A stretch of 64,000 bases of DNA from contig NC_056418.1 in NCBI RefSeq assembly GCF_905147365.1, positions 5,455,262 to 5,519,261 of the forward strand. Direction: 5' to 3'. This document shows, piece after piece, positions 33,807 through 45,785 of this stretch. The stretch's first letter is position 1. Each line of letters opens with the position of its first letter. This stretch comes from Aricia agestis (taxonomy: Eukaryota > Arthropoda > Insecta > Lepidoptera > Lycaenidae). A model generated the notes under the pieces. That model had not been told where the DNA came from. It worked only from the letters and a program-made list of their open reading frames with translations, and searched no databases. The position numbers and the translations under genes are program-made.

Positions 33807-34200
33807 AGGAGCGAGGTCCCCGCGACGCCCCTGTACATATCTCACCTGCACTGGTCCATGGAGGTCGAGGACGTCATGAACTACATCAGTAAGAAGACAT
33901 CCCTCCACTTGAGGGTCGAACGTCTGCAGTCTCGCCACAAGGTCAACTTCAGTTCCTCTGTAGTGAGAGTGCCAACGCATCTTCTGTCGACCTTCGAAGC
34001 GGCGGAATTCTGGCCGACTGATGTGGTTTACCGAAGGTTCCGGGGGAGACTCCGGAATGAAGCGCGCGTCACGTCGCCGATAACATCGTGATAAAGTGTA
34101 GTTATTAAGTGTATATAACTTATATGTATGTTAGTCATAAGGTATATATTGTATGGGCCTATGTAGCCTGATATAAATAAATAAATAAATAAAACTCACA
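33807..34200 (+). pseudogene. LINE ORF1-type C-terminus with 3' UTR and AAATA tail
   Basis: An open frame from 33807 to the stop at 34089-34091 reads PLYISHLHWSMEVEDVMNYI, VNFSSSVVRVPTHLL and FWPTDVVYRRFRGRL. This matches the conserved tail of ORF1 proteins in some lepidopteran non-LTR elements, by recollection. A stop at 33804 and lack of the N-terminus mark it as truncated. A 3' UTR and (AAATA)n tail follow directly, with no ORF2. The same layout occurs at 10691-10925, so an ORF1-only subfamily is possible. No methionine start is proven. Confidence 0.6.
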
Positions 34201-34486
34201 AAAATCCTATTATAATTTGAGATACAAAATGCTAATCCCGGTAAGTCGAATTTCCTCAAGATGTTTATAAGGAAAGCAGAGTGGCGGAAAGGCCGCGAAA
34301 ATATTATCATAGAAACGATGTTTCGGCGAGTAAGCATTTCCTTTCTGAAGTGAGAATTGCCTATTGAAGGGCCCGCCCTGTACCTCCTATAAGCTTGTAT
34401 ACACGAGGATAAAGATTTGGTATAAAAACATGTTGACAATTTCACCTCGATGAATTTTCGATTTGAGGAAAAATCTGTTAATAGGA

Positions 34487-34794
34487 TTTTTATGAAATAA
34501 GGGGGTAAACGAGCAAACGGGTCACCTGATGGAAAGAAACTTCCGTCGCCCATGGACACTCGCAGCATCAGAAGAGCTGCAGGTGCGTTGCCTGCCTTTT
34601 AAGAGGGAATAGAGGAGGGTAGGGATGGGAAGGGAAGGGAATAGGGGAGGGTAGGGAAGGGGATTGGGCCTCCGGTAAACTCACTCACTCGGCGAAACAC
34701 AGCGCAAGCGCTGTTTCACGCCGGTTTTCTGTGAGAACGTGGTATTTCTCCGGTCGAGCCGGCCCATTCGTGTCGAAGCATGGCTCACCCACGT
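34487..34794 (-). mobile_element. SINE-T copy, full length
   Basis: AAATAAGGGGGTAAACGAGC tail, G-rich GGGTAGGGATGGGAAGGG region (34615-34670), head to GGCTCACCCACGT. Close to the family norm. Confidence 0.8.
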
Positions 34795-35000
34795 TAAATG
34801 TTTTTAAGCTATTTAGTGCAATAATTTGAAACAATACAGTGACAATTTACAATTAAAAGTTTAAAACGTAGAAATTTCATGAGTAATTTCAGGTTTTTAT
34901 TGATTGGTTCGAAAGATGAATTGAATTGGTACAATGTACGAATATAAACCATTCTACGCAATATTCATAAAAAAAAAACAACAGTTTCACTCCGTCAGAA

Positions 35001-35075
35001 GTAAAAAACGAAACAGTAGGAGCTAGCTCCTACTGTTTCGTTTTTTACTGAAAATGTATGCTAGATACATTTTCA
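35001..35075. repeat. 48-bp perfect palindrome followed by a 27-bp hairpin
   Basis: 35001-35048 is a loopless palindrome (GTAAAAAACGAAACAGTAGG...), perfect over 24+24 bases, with TA one base inside each end. Directly after it, 35049-35075 forms an 11-bp stem TGAAAATGTAT with a GCTAG loop. Confidence 0.85.
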
Positions 35076-35089
35076 CCATGCAGTATCAT

Positions 35090-35230
35090 AATGAGATTTT
35101 TCCCCTACGCCGCGCCGGCGGTTTAATTTTCCTCTAAACCAATCATCTCACGTGTCCTAAGAGTTATTTTTTGTATTTAATCCAAAAAAGTGCACAACGC
35201 TGCTGCAGGCACTTCAATTATTATGTTGAA
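35090..35230 (+). repeat. GCCGCGCCGGCGG-core dispersed repeat
   Basis: CCTACGCCGCGCCGGCGG, then CTCACGTGTCCTAAGAG and CCAAAAAAGTGCACAACGC. Shares these words with 1-75, 31030-31150 and 46075-46140. Confidence 0.45.
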
Positions 35231-36014
35231 CTTCTAAATAAATAATTTTTTCAATTAAATTTTACGTAGCTAAATTATATTAAAAATAAACTAATACGAG
35301 TAAGAACAATATTGAGCGAAATTGCAGCCATTTCCGAGATTTCGCTGCTTTTTAATGGCGGATCTAGAAGTACAACGCATGACATTTAAAATGCAGAGGC
35401 GTGCAACCTTTCTCGTGTGCTCTAAATTCTCTGCCCACGGTTTATCGTCGTTATATTTTTAAAATCCCTAAATAAACTCCAAGATCATCATCTCGAAATC
35501 CCGGAAATTGGGGAGAAAAGTCGCATCCTATTGTCGTGCATACTTCCTGCGATTCTAGAGTAATTCAATTGCCCGGTGCACGGTGTAGGCCTTGTAAAGT
35601 ATATGACCTATAAATTGTTTTCTTATATTTTCTACTTAAAAAGCTAAATGCATAATATAAAATATGTGATATTCTTTTGGAGGATTAACTTAAAATTGTC
35701 TGCAGGCATAATCTCATTTGAAAAATAATTAAATTTGGACATCCTGAAATGCGTATAGTTTTCATAAAGTTTCCTCCTAGTCCCGGCATCCGGCCGGCAC
35801 GATGTCTACAAGTGTTTATTTACGTAAACACACGCAAACCGACGATTTACCGCGTGAAAACCCCATAAAAACACACCGGTTTCGCCGTAAACAATGCTAG
35901 TTCATTACAATACGTGTTCGGCGAAGATTTGAAGGTTATAGTGTAGTGCTACGGAAACTATAAACATATGTTCCGACCACGCGCTCGGCGATCGATATGG
36001 CGGGTTGCACTCAC
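35231..36014. other. Apparently low-copy stretch, possible intron/promoter-proximal DNA
   Basis: No window repeat matches. 35812-35831 holds an inverted forkhead-like pair GTGTTTA...TAAACAC. GC content and CpG rise from about 35760 onward. If the exon at 36015-36071 is real, this is the start of its first intron. Confidence 0.35.
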
Positions 36015-36071
36015 CGTAGTCATCTTGAAGTTAAGTTTTCTCTGCAACGCCGTCTCGAGGTGAAGAGCCAT
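36015..36071 (-). CDS. Candidate first coding exon, protein unassigned
   Basis: On the minus strand ATG at 36071-36069 opens 19 codons (MALHLETALQRKLNFKMTT). They end exactly at a donor-like ACG|GTGAGT (intron from 36014), keeping phase 0. An in-frame TGA lies nine codons upstream, so this ATG would be the first. A second ATG at codon 17 has a better -3 base (A). The surrounding sequence is CpG-rich and not repetitive within the window. No downstream acceptor or second exon was identified, and the peptide is not one I recognise. It could be chance. Confidence 0.25.
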
Positions 36072-36420
36072 TGGAACCGTGCACGAGAGTTTAATGTATC
36101 AACCGATGGAGCACTATAACATAGTTTTTTAAGGCTACGATAATATAAAACGGCGCAAGCTTAGAAAATTGCGTGACAGCCGCGCGTTAGACCATGGTAG
36201 AGTTGTCAAGTAGTTCCAATTTCCGCCGCGCGGCGCTGCCGTCGCCACTTGTACGGCTGCGCGAGCCGAGGGTAGTAAAAGTAAGCGTAAAATTTCCAAC
36301 TTCAATTGATTTATGGCGAAACTTTTAATTGGGGTTAAGTTACATTACGATAACGTATTGCAGTTTTATTTCGCGTGCAGCGTTCGCCACGTGTAACATG
36401 ATATATTAAAGTCATTTAAC
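36072..36420 (-). promoter_or_regulatory. Candidate CpG-rich promoter / 5' UTR region
   Basis: Upstream of the candidate exon on the minus strand. It has CpG-dense words (CCGCGCGGCGCTGCCG near 36225) and a TATA-like TTTTATATTAT at about 36137-36150. No initiator was firmly identified. The contrast with the AT-rich flanks is the main support. Confidence 0.25.
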
Positions 36421-37469
36421 ACCGTTACGGAAAATTAGATTTATAAAAAATTGTCGATGGATCAACAACTTTTTATAAATGAAATCTATTTTGAGACTTC
36501 AAATGTATAATGTACTAAATGTTTCCCGCGGCTCCGTCCGCATAAAAAAGTACTAAGTCCTTTCCCGTGGTCTACTTTATTTGGATTCGGCCTATTTGAT
36601 GGTAAAAAACAATTAGTTACAAACTTTTTCTCTTTGCAACAAAATTATATTTAAGTATAACAATGGTTGGTGATCCAAGTCTGAAAAATCTATTTTATAG
36701 CCCGCCCGCCCGCAACTTCGTCCGCGTGAATGTATGTTATTGGGTGAATTTCCCAAACTTTTTTTTTGTCTTCGTTGAAATTACTATTAAAAAAAGGGAA
36801 TATTGTTGTAAATCATTTGTTTTACTATTCAAAGGGTAGCTATAGGATTGTGGCAAAAATATAATATGCCTCGGACTATTGCAAAGGTAGAAATAAATAA
36901 CTTGAAGATCTATTTTTATCAAATTGGTGCTGTCCCTCTACTTTTTTTTATAAACAAAAACGCTTAAATACTAGAAAATATGAATAATTTAAGGGTATAA
37001 CTTATATTATTTCGTAGAATATTAGTTAATCTATTATTATATACCATATTTTATTACATAATTAACGATTATAGTTACTTAGAGGCAGAAATGTACTTGT
37101 CCTGAGAATTTTCCTCATATCGCTGGATAAAAGAAATTTGAGCATTACTTTTCATCGACGAGTCGGACAGGCTCCCCACCCCAATTTTAATTTACTCCTT
37201 AGTGTGTGCTTGCACGCAGTCAAGACAGATTTTCGTCAAACCGCTGCATATTCGTGCCAACAATATAAGTATGCCATTAAAATGTTCTCGGGCAATTATT
37301 TTATAATATCGGTGATTGAATTTTTTAAATGTAATTAATAGTTTTAAAATTGTTGTTTGGTTCGTATGAATGTATTAAGTGATTAAGCTTCATTATCTGT
37401 AACCAAATTTATCTTAGATATAATGCATTTTTTATAATTTCCTAAAAAGTGCGTTTTTTCTCACGTCGC
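36421..37469. other. Intergenic stretch with Helitron-like scraps
   Basis: CCCGCGGCTCCGTCCGC at about 36526 and CCCGCAACTTCGTCCGCGTG at about 36708 resemble Helitron 3' ends of the H4 type. Nothing else is recognisable. Confidence 0.4.
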
Positions 37470-39090
37470 TGCTCTCATATCGGTGTAATCGGTGGTCATT
37501 TTAACCACCGATATGATAATTTACACCGAAATTATAAGAAAAAACGAATCAGTGTCTTAATATAATATCGATGTTTGGAATCATGACCAATGCACAGTTT
37601 TGTCACATCGGTGGATTGCTTTATCATATCGGTTGATAATTTTACCATATCGGTGAATTGTTTTATCATATCGGTTGATCTAGTGGCATTTCGTTAAGTA
37701 TACAAAGAAATTACAAATGCGCATGATAGTAAAAATGAATGGATGTAAGGATGTATGGGCCATTTAAAGTTTTTACTTTATTTTTCTTCTTCTACATCAA
37801 ATGACTGGATTTCCCAAACCGCTTTTTTGCGCGGCAAGGCTGAAAGCTATCTTATTTTTTCAAGATATCGTTTTCATTTTTGATTTTAAAAGTAAAACAT
37901 AACGCTTATAATTTGGGCCTATCTTTATTTTATTTTTTTAAATAATTATTATTTTCCAAGAAAATAAACATATTTTATAGGTGATTTCCAATTTTGGTGG
38001 CTTGTCGCCGAACTATTTTACTCAATATCTAGACCGATTAACAGAAAACTTTATACTGGATTAGATTTTTATTTTTATGTAGTCGTTTTATATAGTTGAC
38101 TCTTCATAATATATCAATTTTATTGTTCTAACTTCTGTAGTTGAGTTTTTATGACACAGTTTAGGTCTGTCGCGGAGAATTTTTAAATTTTGGTGGTATT
38201 TGCGAAACGTTGTTTTTAAAAAATACCATTGATCCCTTAAGCATAAAAAATACGCCATTTACTTCATTCAGCCACACGCTAACCCGTTTAGGAGGTGGCT
38301 GTGTCGTACCAGTTTCCAGCCAGAAATGAAAGAAAACCGTTTTATCACAAAACCCCCGATTTTATGCAATTTTGGTGTACTTAAATTATCCTACTTGGGG
38401 CAATAATATCATATTGTTATTTTGAATATCGGTAGAGTTTTGGTTTGTTTATAGTTAAGTTAATGTGCTATAACTTTAGTGCACGAATTTTTTTTAATGA
38501 TTAAGTATTTTTGTCGCAAATTCCAATTTTGGTGGGTAAATTTTGGTGGGTAAGAGGGTGTGTAAAACATTATTTTTACAAAATACCATTGATTCTTGAA
38601 GCATAAAAAATACGCCATTCACCTCATTCTGTCATAAGCTAACTCGTCTTGGTGGTGCTTGTCGTACCAGTTTCCCGTAAACACCTAATCTCCAATTTTG
38701 GTGGAAACAAAAATTTCCACCAAAATTATATAAAAATGCAAGTTGTTGAAATCCACTCAAATATTGTAAAACATTTTAAAAATATTTTAAGCACCCTGTT
38801 CTTGATCAAAATAAATACATAAACATAAAATTATAAAAATAATAATAATATATTATAAAAATAAAATAATAATAATCACATCGCTGGATTAGTATGTCAT
38901 TTCGGTGGTTAAGCTTATCATATCGGTGCACAGAAATAAAAATCGGTGCCGGTTTATCATATCGGTGGAATCCAGAATTCAAACTGAGTTTTCTCCTTAG
39001 TCTTAAATGATACGTTAATGATATTAAATTTGGGAACATTTTGTATCTTAGAGAATACATAAAACTTGAAAAGTATATAAAATATGTATA
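37470..39090. repeat. Noncoding block with repeated CATATCGGTG and TTTTGGTGG motifs
   Basis: ATATCGGTG/ATCGGTTG words occur at about 37477, 37604, 37627, 37648, 37671, 38915, 38937 and 38958, with inverted copies at 37505 and 39663. Between these clusters AATTTTGGTGG-like words occur at 37990, 38188, 38371, 38525, 38538 and 38693. There are no coding frames. Two motif clusters bracketing a body resemble the subterminal binding-site arrays of some DNA transposons, but no terminal repeats or TSD were found. Confidence 0.5.
38219..38676 (+). repeat. Two ~98-base direct repeats 360 bases apart
   Basis: AAAATACCATTGAT...GCATAAAAAATACGCCATT...GTCGTACCAGTTTCC appears at 38219-38317 and again at 38579-38676 at about 85 percent identity by eye. 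An old 360-bp tandem duplication inside the motif block. Confidence 0.75.
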
Positions 39091-39095
39091 AATAA

Positions 39096-39649
39096 TATGA
39101 TCGCCCGCAGGTTCGCGTGCTGCACAACAGAAGTCAAATTAACTCTATTCAGGGCTTTCTGCACCAGCTTCTACACGTGTAGCTTGTGGGTTGATTATAC
39201 GCAACGACAGTACAACGCTCTTCGCATACAGTATAATAACGCTTTTAGAGTGCTGCTGGCGCTGCCGCGGTACTGCAGCGCGTCGGGGATGTTTGCCGAC
39301 GCCCGCCTGGATTGTTTTTATACGATCATGCGGAAGCGGTGCACATCTCTGTCGCGCAGGGTGAGGGGCAGCGACAACACCATTCTAAAAGTGTTAGCAA
39401 ATAGGTTTGACTTTGAGTATATGAATCATTGTTCGATGATTCACATGCGTAAAGTCACTACCTTGCGTATGTTCAATGTCTACTTTTGATAATAATTCTA
39501 AATTTAATTTAATAAGTAATAGTCAATTTTATTTGTAATTAAAAAATTTAAATTATTCTAAATTTAATTCAATAAGTAATAGTTAATGTTGTTTGTAATT
39601 TAAAAATATGACCTGTTGTGGGGTTGAAATAAAGATTTATTATTATTAT
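39096..39649 (+). mobile_element. 5'-truncated non-LTR retrotransposon with intact C-terminal frame
   Basis: The frame to 39489 reads VKLTLFRAFCTSFYTCSLWV, YNALRIQYNNAFRVLLALPR, YCSASGMFADARLDCF and RVRGSDNTILKVLANRF. This is the C-terminal end of a LINE reverse transcriptase polyprotein of a type common in Lepidoptera (from memory; clade not certain). The 3' UTR has a roughly 60-base tandem duplication (AATTCTAAATTTAAT), then a (TTA)n tail. TATAAATAA flanks it at 39087-39095 and 39650-39658, a likely 9-bp target duplication. The methionine at its start belongs to the flank. Confidence 0.8.
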
Positions 39650-39658
39650 TATAAATAA

Positions 39659-40815
39659 AAAAGTTCACCGATATGATAAAAAAGGTCATTTGTTGAAATT
39701 CACCCTATTATATTATAATAATAGAGATTTACAAAATTGAACACCCATATACGACTATTTTATTTGGATCTATATTACACACGAAATTTTTAATTTACAT
39801 CAAAGACCCAGGAAACTTGAACCACAGATACGTTTTGAAAATACCTTTCTTCGAAGACCACTTGGCGTGGACAGGGGAAAGGAACATAATATTGTGACGG
39901 AGATAGAGGATAGACTACAGAAGACGGGATTTAATGTAGGCATCTATCCCTCTTTAACCTACTTCTTACTCTCAGTCCTACCCTACAATTAAACCAGAAT
40001 AAAATAACGCTTTAAGTTTTTTACTTACTTACCCAAAGGGTAATTTCTTTATGGGCGTTGGCCCACCGGCCACCACACATACCCACCACTGTATCTCCTG
40101 TGTCACCAGGATCGACAGCGGTATCCAACCACGAAAACCTTTTGATATGATCTCAGGGAGCCCGAAGGACATGCTCAAACTGGTTTGGGAATTGGGGCTC
40201 GCAACGAAATTAATCAGAAGAAAATAGAAGTATGAAGAATTGTAATTCCTCTTTCTATTCAAAGCGGAGCCAGCAAAAAGTGGCAGTGACCGAATATCAA
40301 ATAACTTAGGGGAAGCACCACGAAAATAAACTATAATAATAATAAAAATTGTGGCTACTAAGCTGTAGCAAAATTATTAATATTGGAATTTGTTGTGTAA
40401 GCAGTTTATTACTGTTGCCAATAATAATTATGACAAAAACGCTTGAAGGCACGGAAGTTTCTATAGCGCTGTCCATGATGTCACCGTAGTATGCAACATC
40501 AATTTACACTGTAGGTTGTCTAGCATTGTAGTCCTTTCGTCTTGGCAGAAAAAACTCTCCCAGAGAACATACTGCCTTCGGTCGAGCACATATTCTACCC
40601 TATGTGCTCAACCGATGCTAGTAATTTAGATCATATAAATCAATCATGATCAATAGAGAAAGTTTGACTTTAAAATTTCCATGGCCGGTAACGAATTGAA
40701 ATACGCAGCGGTTAACATCCTTCCAGTGTTTGGATAATCGTTTACGAATATTAGGGGAAAGTTAAAAAGCCCTTGCTAGAATTGGTAATCACTTTGTGTG
40801 TCGTTGTAAATTTTG
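39659..40815. other. Intergenic stretch; unassigned 70-codon frame
   Basis: Begins with the last inverted CACCGATATGATAA word. A plus frame at 40003-40227 contains HHCISCVTRIDSGIQPRKPF but no recognised domain. The rest is AT-rich. Confidence 0.35.
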
Positions 40816-41232
40816 AGGAGTTCCTTCAATTCCATTACTCATAGTTCCCAATATGAAATTTCCACCTTCGCGATCATAACTGCGAAAGTTACACTTTATA
40901 GGAGTTTCTTCAGTACCTCATGGATCCCATTATGAAATTTCCACTTTCGCAACCCTAGCATCAGGAGTTCCGTTCAGCAACGGGACCTTCGGATGCCCTA
41001 TACCCTGGGATATGCCTTGCTCTGAAAAAGTGAAAATTACTATAATGTTTTTGTTGTAAAGGAGTTCCGACGATACCTCCCGGTCCCGAGAAAACCATTA
41101 TCAAGTCACCGTTTTTGTAAACATGGTATCAAATTCGGGTTAACAATCTATACAACAAAAAAAGAATTTTGAAAATCTGATCAAAAACAGCAAAGTAAAC
41201 ATTAACTCCTCCTTTTTTGGGAGTCGGTTAAA
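40816..41232 (-). repeat. AGGAGTTCC-unit degenerate tandem repeat with AGTCGGTT end
   Basis: Four AGGAGTT(C/T)C words about 60-110 bases apart (40817, 40900, 40975, 41060) are followed by related blocks (ATATGAAATTTCCAC, CTTTCGCAA). The right end TCCTTTTTTGGGAGTCGGTT is the complement of the GGAGGAGG repeat end seen at 18712 and 25337. A Helitron-like scrap follows at 41240-41345. Confidence 0.5.
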
Positions 41233-41345
41233 AAAAGTATTTAAGATGTTGACCAGGGGTGTAAGCTATCACCATGCCAAATTTCATTGAAATCGGTCCA
41301 GCGGATTCAGAGATTAGCCTATACAAACAGACAAACAGACAGAGA

Positions 41346-42274
41346 AAGAAAAATTTCAAAAACAGTCAAAGTGTGTTCTACTACTCTTCTAACATACCCC
41401 TGAATCGTTTTTTCAAGTTTATTTTCAATGTACAAAAATTTTACCTCTACGATTTTATTATATGTATAGATACAGATAGATAAATGTAGCAACCTAAATC
41501 CATAACTATTTGTTAACAAACCTAAAGAGTAAAGGGTAGGGTACACTTTAACCAACAAACTCAGTAACACTTAGTACTGTCTGAATGTCAACAGAATCTT
41601 CAATTACAAGTTATAATGAGATCGCTTTAACATCAAACAACGTTTGGGAGACGGGAGTGCAGCGCAAGTTAGACATGTGACTCGAGACGTGAACTTCAAA
41701 CTGAGAATCAAGGATGTGGTGAAGTTAGGGCGACGACACACGGGCGATTTTAGGTCGTGTTTCAGACGGGGCGATTGCAATCAGGCCACCCATTATCTTG
41801 ACCCTTAGGCTTGATTTTAAGGTGAAAAACCGTGTTGGATATGTTTTAGTTTGCTTGTATTGTTGCAATATATATATGCGTATTGTGTACATTGCAACAT
41901 TATCAGGCTTTGTGGGATGATTCATTTTCCACATTTTAATTTGTATTCTAAAATTTATTTCACGAATATTGCTCAAAAACAAGACCGGCCGCCTGATATG
42001 TATCCGCCTGATAATAGCAAAGGCAAAGCAATAGCAGGAAATGAGCATTTTTCAATTATAATTAAGTTTATAATTTGCGATTTTAAAGCTTATTGCTCCA
42101 AAATCGCAAATTCGTAATATTATGTCATTTGTCAATCAGCAAACAACTTGCAGAAATAAACCAAATTGAGATCAAATTCAGAATCACAATAATTTATTTC
42201 GTTTAATCTCAACACAGTACAAAAGTTGATAATATTACTGAATTAGTCAGATAATGTTGCAACTTATACCGACC
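41346..42274. other. Intergenic stretch, no gene seen
   Basis: AT-rich with modest GC around 41640-41800. Frames at 41725-42117 on both strands overlap and show no domain. Confidence 0.4.
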
Positions 42275-43118
<844 letters not shown>

Positions 43119-43309
43119 AATATCAACTATTGAAAACAATCTGTTATCTGTAGTTTCCCCATTTCCTTTTCAGATCACGTAGAGATTGTTATAATAAATC
43201 TAACAGCAAATCAATAGACGATTCCTTGCTATTAAATGAACGATATAAAACGTTCCCTTGATTAATTTTGCATCGATGGGGCTGCGGTAAGGCCGTCGCT
43301 AGCAGACCC

Positions 43310-43415
43310 CAGGGGGCCTATTATGAGCTCTTAAATCCATTCACTTTACGTCCTTATACAGTCAGTATAAGGACGTAAAGAGAATGGATTTAAGAGCTTA
43401 TGATAGAGGCCCTGT
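43310..43415. repeat. ~105-bp palindromic MITE
   Basis: Fifty-base arms (CAGGGGGCCTATTATGAGC...TTACGTCCTTATAC) pair around AGTCA with few mismatches. ACCCC lies at both flanks (ending 43309/43310 and starting 43416), a possible 5-bp duplication. 43119-43309 holds nothing recognised. Confidence 0.75.
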
Positions 43416-43508
43416 ACCCCGATTATGGTAGTTTAATACGGCATCAAAACAGCTTCGATCCAGTCTTGTGAAACAGTAAGATAGTATTTTCATATCAGTT
43501 AAGATATT

Positions 43509-43655
43509 ACTAGCTATTTGATAAAATACGAATAAAATGACATTTTCTAAAAATGATTCCTAGCTAGATCGATTTATCGCCCCCGAAACCCCCTATATTC
43601 CGAGATTCCAATATATATACACATACAAGAAAACTCGTTTAAAGATATAAGATAA
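43509..43655 (-). mobile_element. Helitron H3 copy lacking the 3' hairpin
   Basis: CTAGCTATTTG at 43510 passes directly into ATAAAATACGAATAAAATGA. The 21 bases that form the hairpin in 57992-58370 are missing, while the rest of the body is collinear. 43656-44350 shows only inverted AACAGGTTAAC-like words near 44000. Confidence 0.65.
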
Positions 43656-44350
43656 GATAAGTTGATATTAGTCAAAGAAACATGAAACGATTATTGCAAT
43701 TTTCTTTTGACTAGAATGCGTTCGACATTGGCATGATATTTTATTAGAATTTGTACTTTGATAGGGAGCGACTTATGACGCCCGGTTTCTGAATGTTTGG
43801 CTAACCTCAAAAAAAATCAACTAATCAACAATGCCGATGTATAGATAAATTAATGTGTCAAAAACTCTAAAACTGTTCTCGTATAAGGAACGAAGCAGTT
43901 TTAATATTGTACTAAAATAGCAGAATATAAGTACTAGTATAAACAGAATGTTATCGTCATAGAACATTCATCTGCTAGCTACAGTTTTTACTTTTACTTT
44001 AACAGGTTAACTTGCGTTAACCTGTTAAAGTTAATCGCAGATTAAGGAAGGGACGAATTTATTATTTGACAACGAAATTAGCTGCCTTACTCCCGACAGA
44101 ATAAGAATCGAATCGGCCCGATCTCAACAGATTTGGCTACTGCCGACATATAAATATACCAGCGTAAAATCGTGCTGCGGCTCAATTTGGAACTAATTCG
44201 ATTTCAACGGCTTTTCCCACTCCTGACAGCTACACTAGCGCATGACCGTGTTGTGGCTCAATTTGGAACTAATCAGAAACGTAAATCAAAATCGTATCAG
44301 TTTCAGGGTAATGCGTAGATAAACGTAAGCCTTATTAAAATTATCTTAAA

Positions 44351-44615
44351 TATATATTACTCAAAGGTGACTGACTGACTGACTGACAGTGATCTATCAA
44401 CGCACAGCCCAAACCACTAAACGGATCGGGCTAAAATTTGGTATGCAGGTACATGTTATGATGTGGGTATTCGCTAAGAAAGGATTTTGATCAATTCTAC
44501 CTCCAAGGGGTTAAAATAGGGGATGAAAGTTTATATGAAACTTTGTAAATTTTAAACCGATCGGGCTGAGATTTTACATACTATGTTAACGAGGACGAAG
44601 TCGCGGGCAAAAGCT
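44351..44615 (+). repeat. Helitron-like repeat H4 copy 2
   Basis: ACTCAAAGGTGACTGACTGA, AACGCACAGCCCAAACCAC, TACCTCCAAGGGGTTAAAAT and GACGAAGTCGCGGGCAAAAG in order, as at 9448-9676 inverted. Confidence 0.6.
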
Positions 44616-44810
44616 ATTATTAAGTATATAATATATAGCCTTATTAGCTAAACACACATGCGAGAAACGTATGGACATTCATATTTGTCATCAGTCATTA
44701 ACTGTGGTAAATCGTGATGGAGACACATTGGCAGCTATTATACATAGGCTTCCTTCAGTTTCGTCAACTGATTTTAAAGTTGTGTGCGACCTGCAGCTCT
44801 GGATTTATGT

Positions 44811-45168
44811 TCATACTAATATTATAAATGCGAAAGTCTAGTCTGTCTGTCTGTTACCCCCTCACGACTAAACCGCTAAACCGATTTTGCTGAAATTTGG
44901 GCGCATTTTCATCGTACGGTATACAGCATACGGGGAGTCTATGACAACGAATGGCGCATGTCCATTGGTCGTGGCATGATCTCCCGCACCCCGCATGCGG
45001 GCCCCAGAGTAGACGTGCGGGCCCTATCGACCAGTGAAAATGCGTCATTTGGTATGGGGATATTTTAAGTCCCGGGAAAGGACATAGGCTTCTTTTTATC
45101 TCGGAAAAATGCACGGTCGTCGCACGATTTACGAATTTTGGCGCAACGGAGTTGGGGGCATTATCTAA
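44811..45168 (+). mobile_element. Helitron H1 carrying a small MITE
   Basis: TC start TCATACTAATATTATAAATG, family body, hairpin GCAAC/GTTG, and CTAA (45165-45168) in place of CTAG. A 146-base insertion interrupts GCTGAAATTTGG/TATGGGGATA. Confidence 0.7.
44901..45046. repeat. MITE inserted in Helitron, TSD ATTTGG
   Basis: GCGCATTTTCA and TGAAAATGCGTC form the ends. CCATTGGTCG and CGACCAGTG pair further in, and GCATGCGGGCC marks the centre. ATTTGG is present on both sides (44895-44900, 45047-45052), once in uninterrupted H1 copies. Superfamily not clear from a 6-bp duplication. Confidence 0.65.
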
Positions 45169-45465
45169 TAAAAAACAGAAAATCCGGCCCCGGCGACCTG
45201 TTGTGTCAAATTAACTTATGAAATGTCCAAAAGGTCAGAGTTGAGCGAAATACCGCGGCACCATGTACGTGGGTGTGTGTGACGCGTGTTTTAATTACAT
45301 TACGTTGGTAATGTCCCATATGAATCTATTGTTTCGCCTTTACGTCACTGACCAATGACGTGATAATATTATGACTTTGTAAAAAAAAAGGTTTGGAACT
45401 CGCGGTCACTGTCGCGATAAAGCTATTGCATAGTATTTTTTATCAACTTAAGCAACTATAATTCA

Positions 45466-45785
45466 CTTTTTTTTATAAAATAAGGGGGCATACGAGCAAA
45501 CGGGTCACCTGATGGAAAACAACTTCCGTCGCCCATGGACACTCGCAGCATCAGAAGAGCTGCAGATGCATTGCCGGCCTTCTAAGAGGGAATAGGGGTT
45601 GGGTTAGGGAAGGGAAGGGAACAGGGGAGGGTAGGGAAGGGAATAGGGTAGGGGATTGGACCTCAGGTAAACTCACTCACTCGGCGAAACACAGCGCAAG
45701 CGCTGTTTCACGCCGGTTTTCTGTGAGAACGTGGTATTTCTCCGGTCGAGCTGGCCCATTCGTGCCGAAACATGGTTCTCCCACG
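45466..45785 (-). mobile_element. SINE-T copy, full length
   Basis: AAAATAAGGGGGCATACGAG tail, GGGAAGGGAAGGGAACAGGG region, head ending GGTTCTCCCACGTTAAA. Standard layout. Confidence 0.8.

Noticed and set aside
37470..39090. CRISPR-like array from the repeated CATATCGGTG words
   Set aside because: Irregular spacing, short degenerate repeats and a eukaryotic context; no cas genes.
40003..40227. Frame of about 74 codons with a Cys/His cluster (THTHHCISCV)
   Set aside because: Resembles a zinc-knuckle only superficially; spacing fits no standard finger and no partner frames follow.
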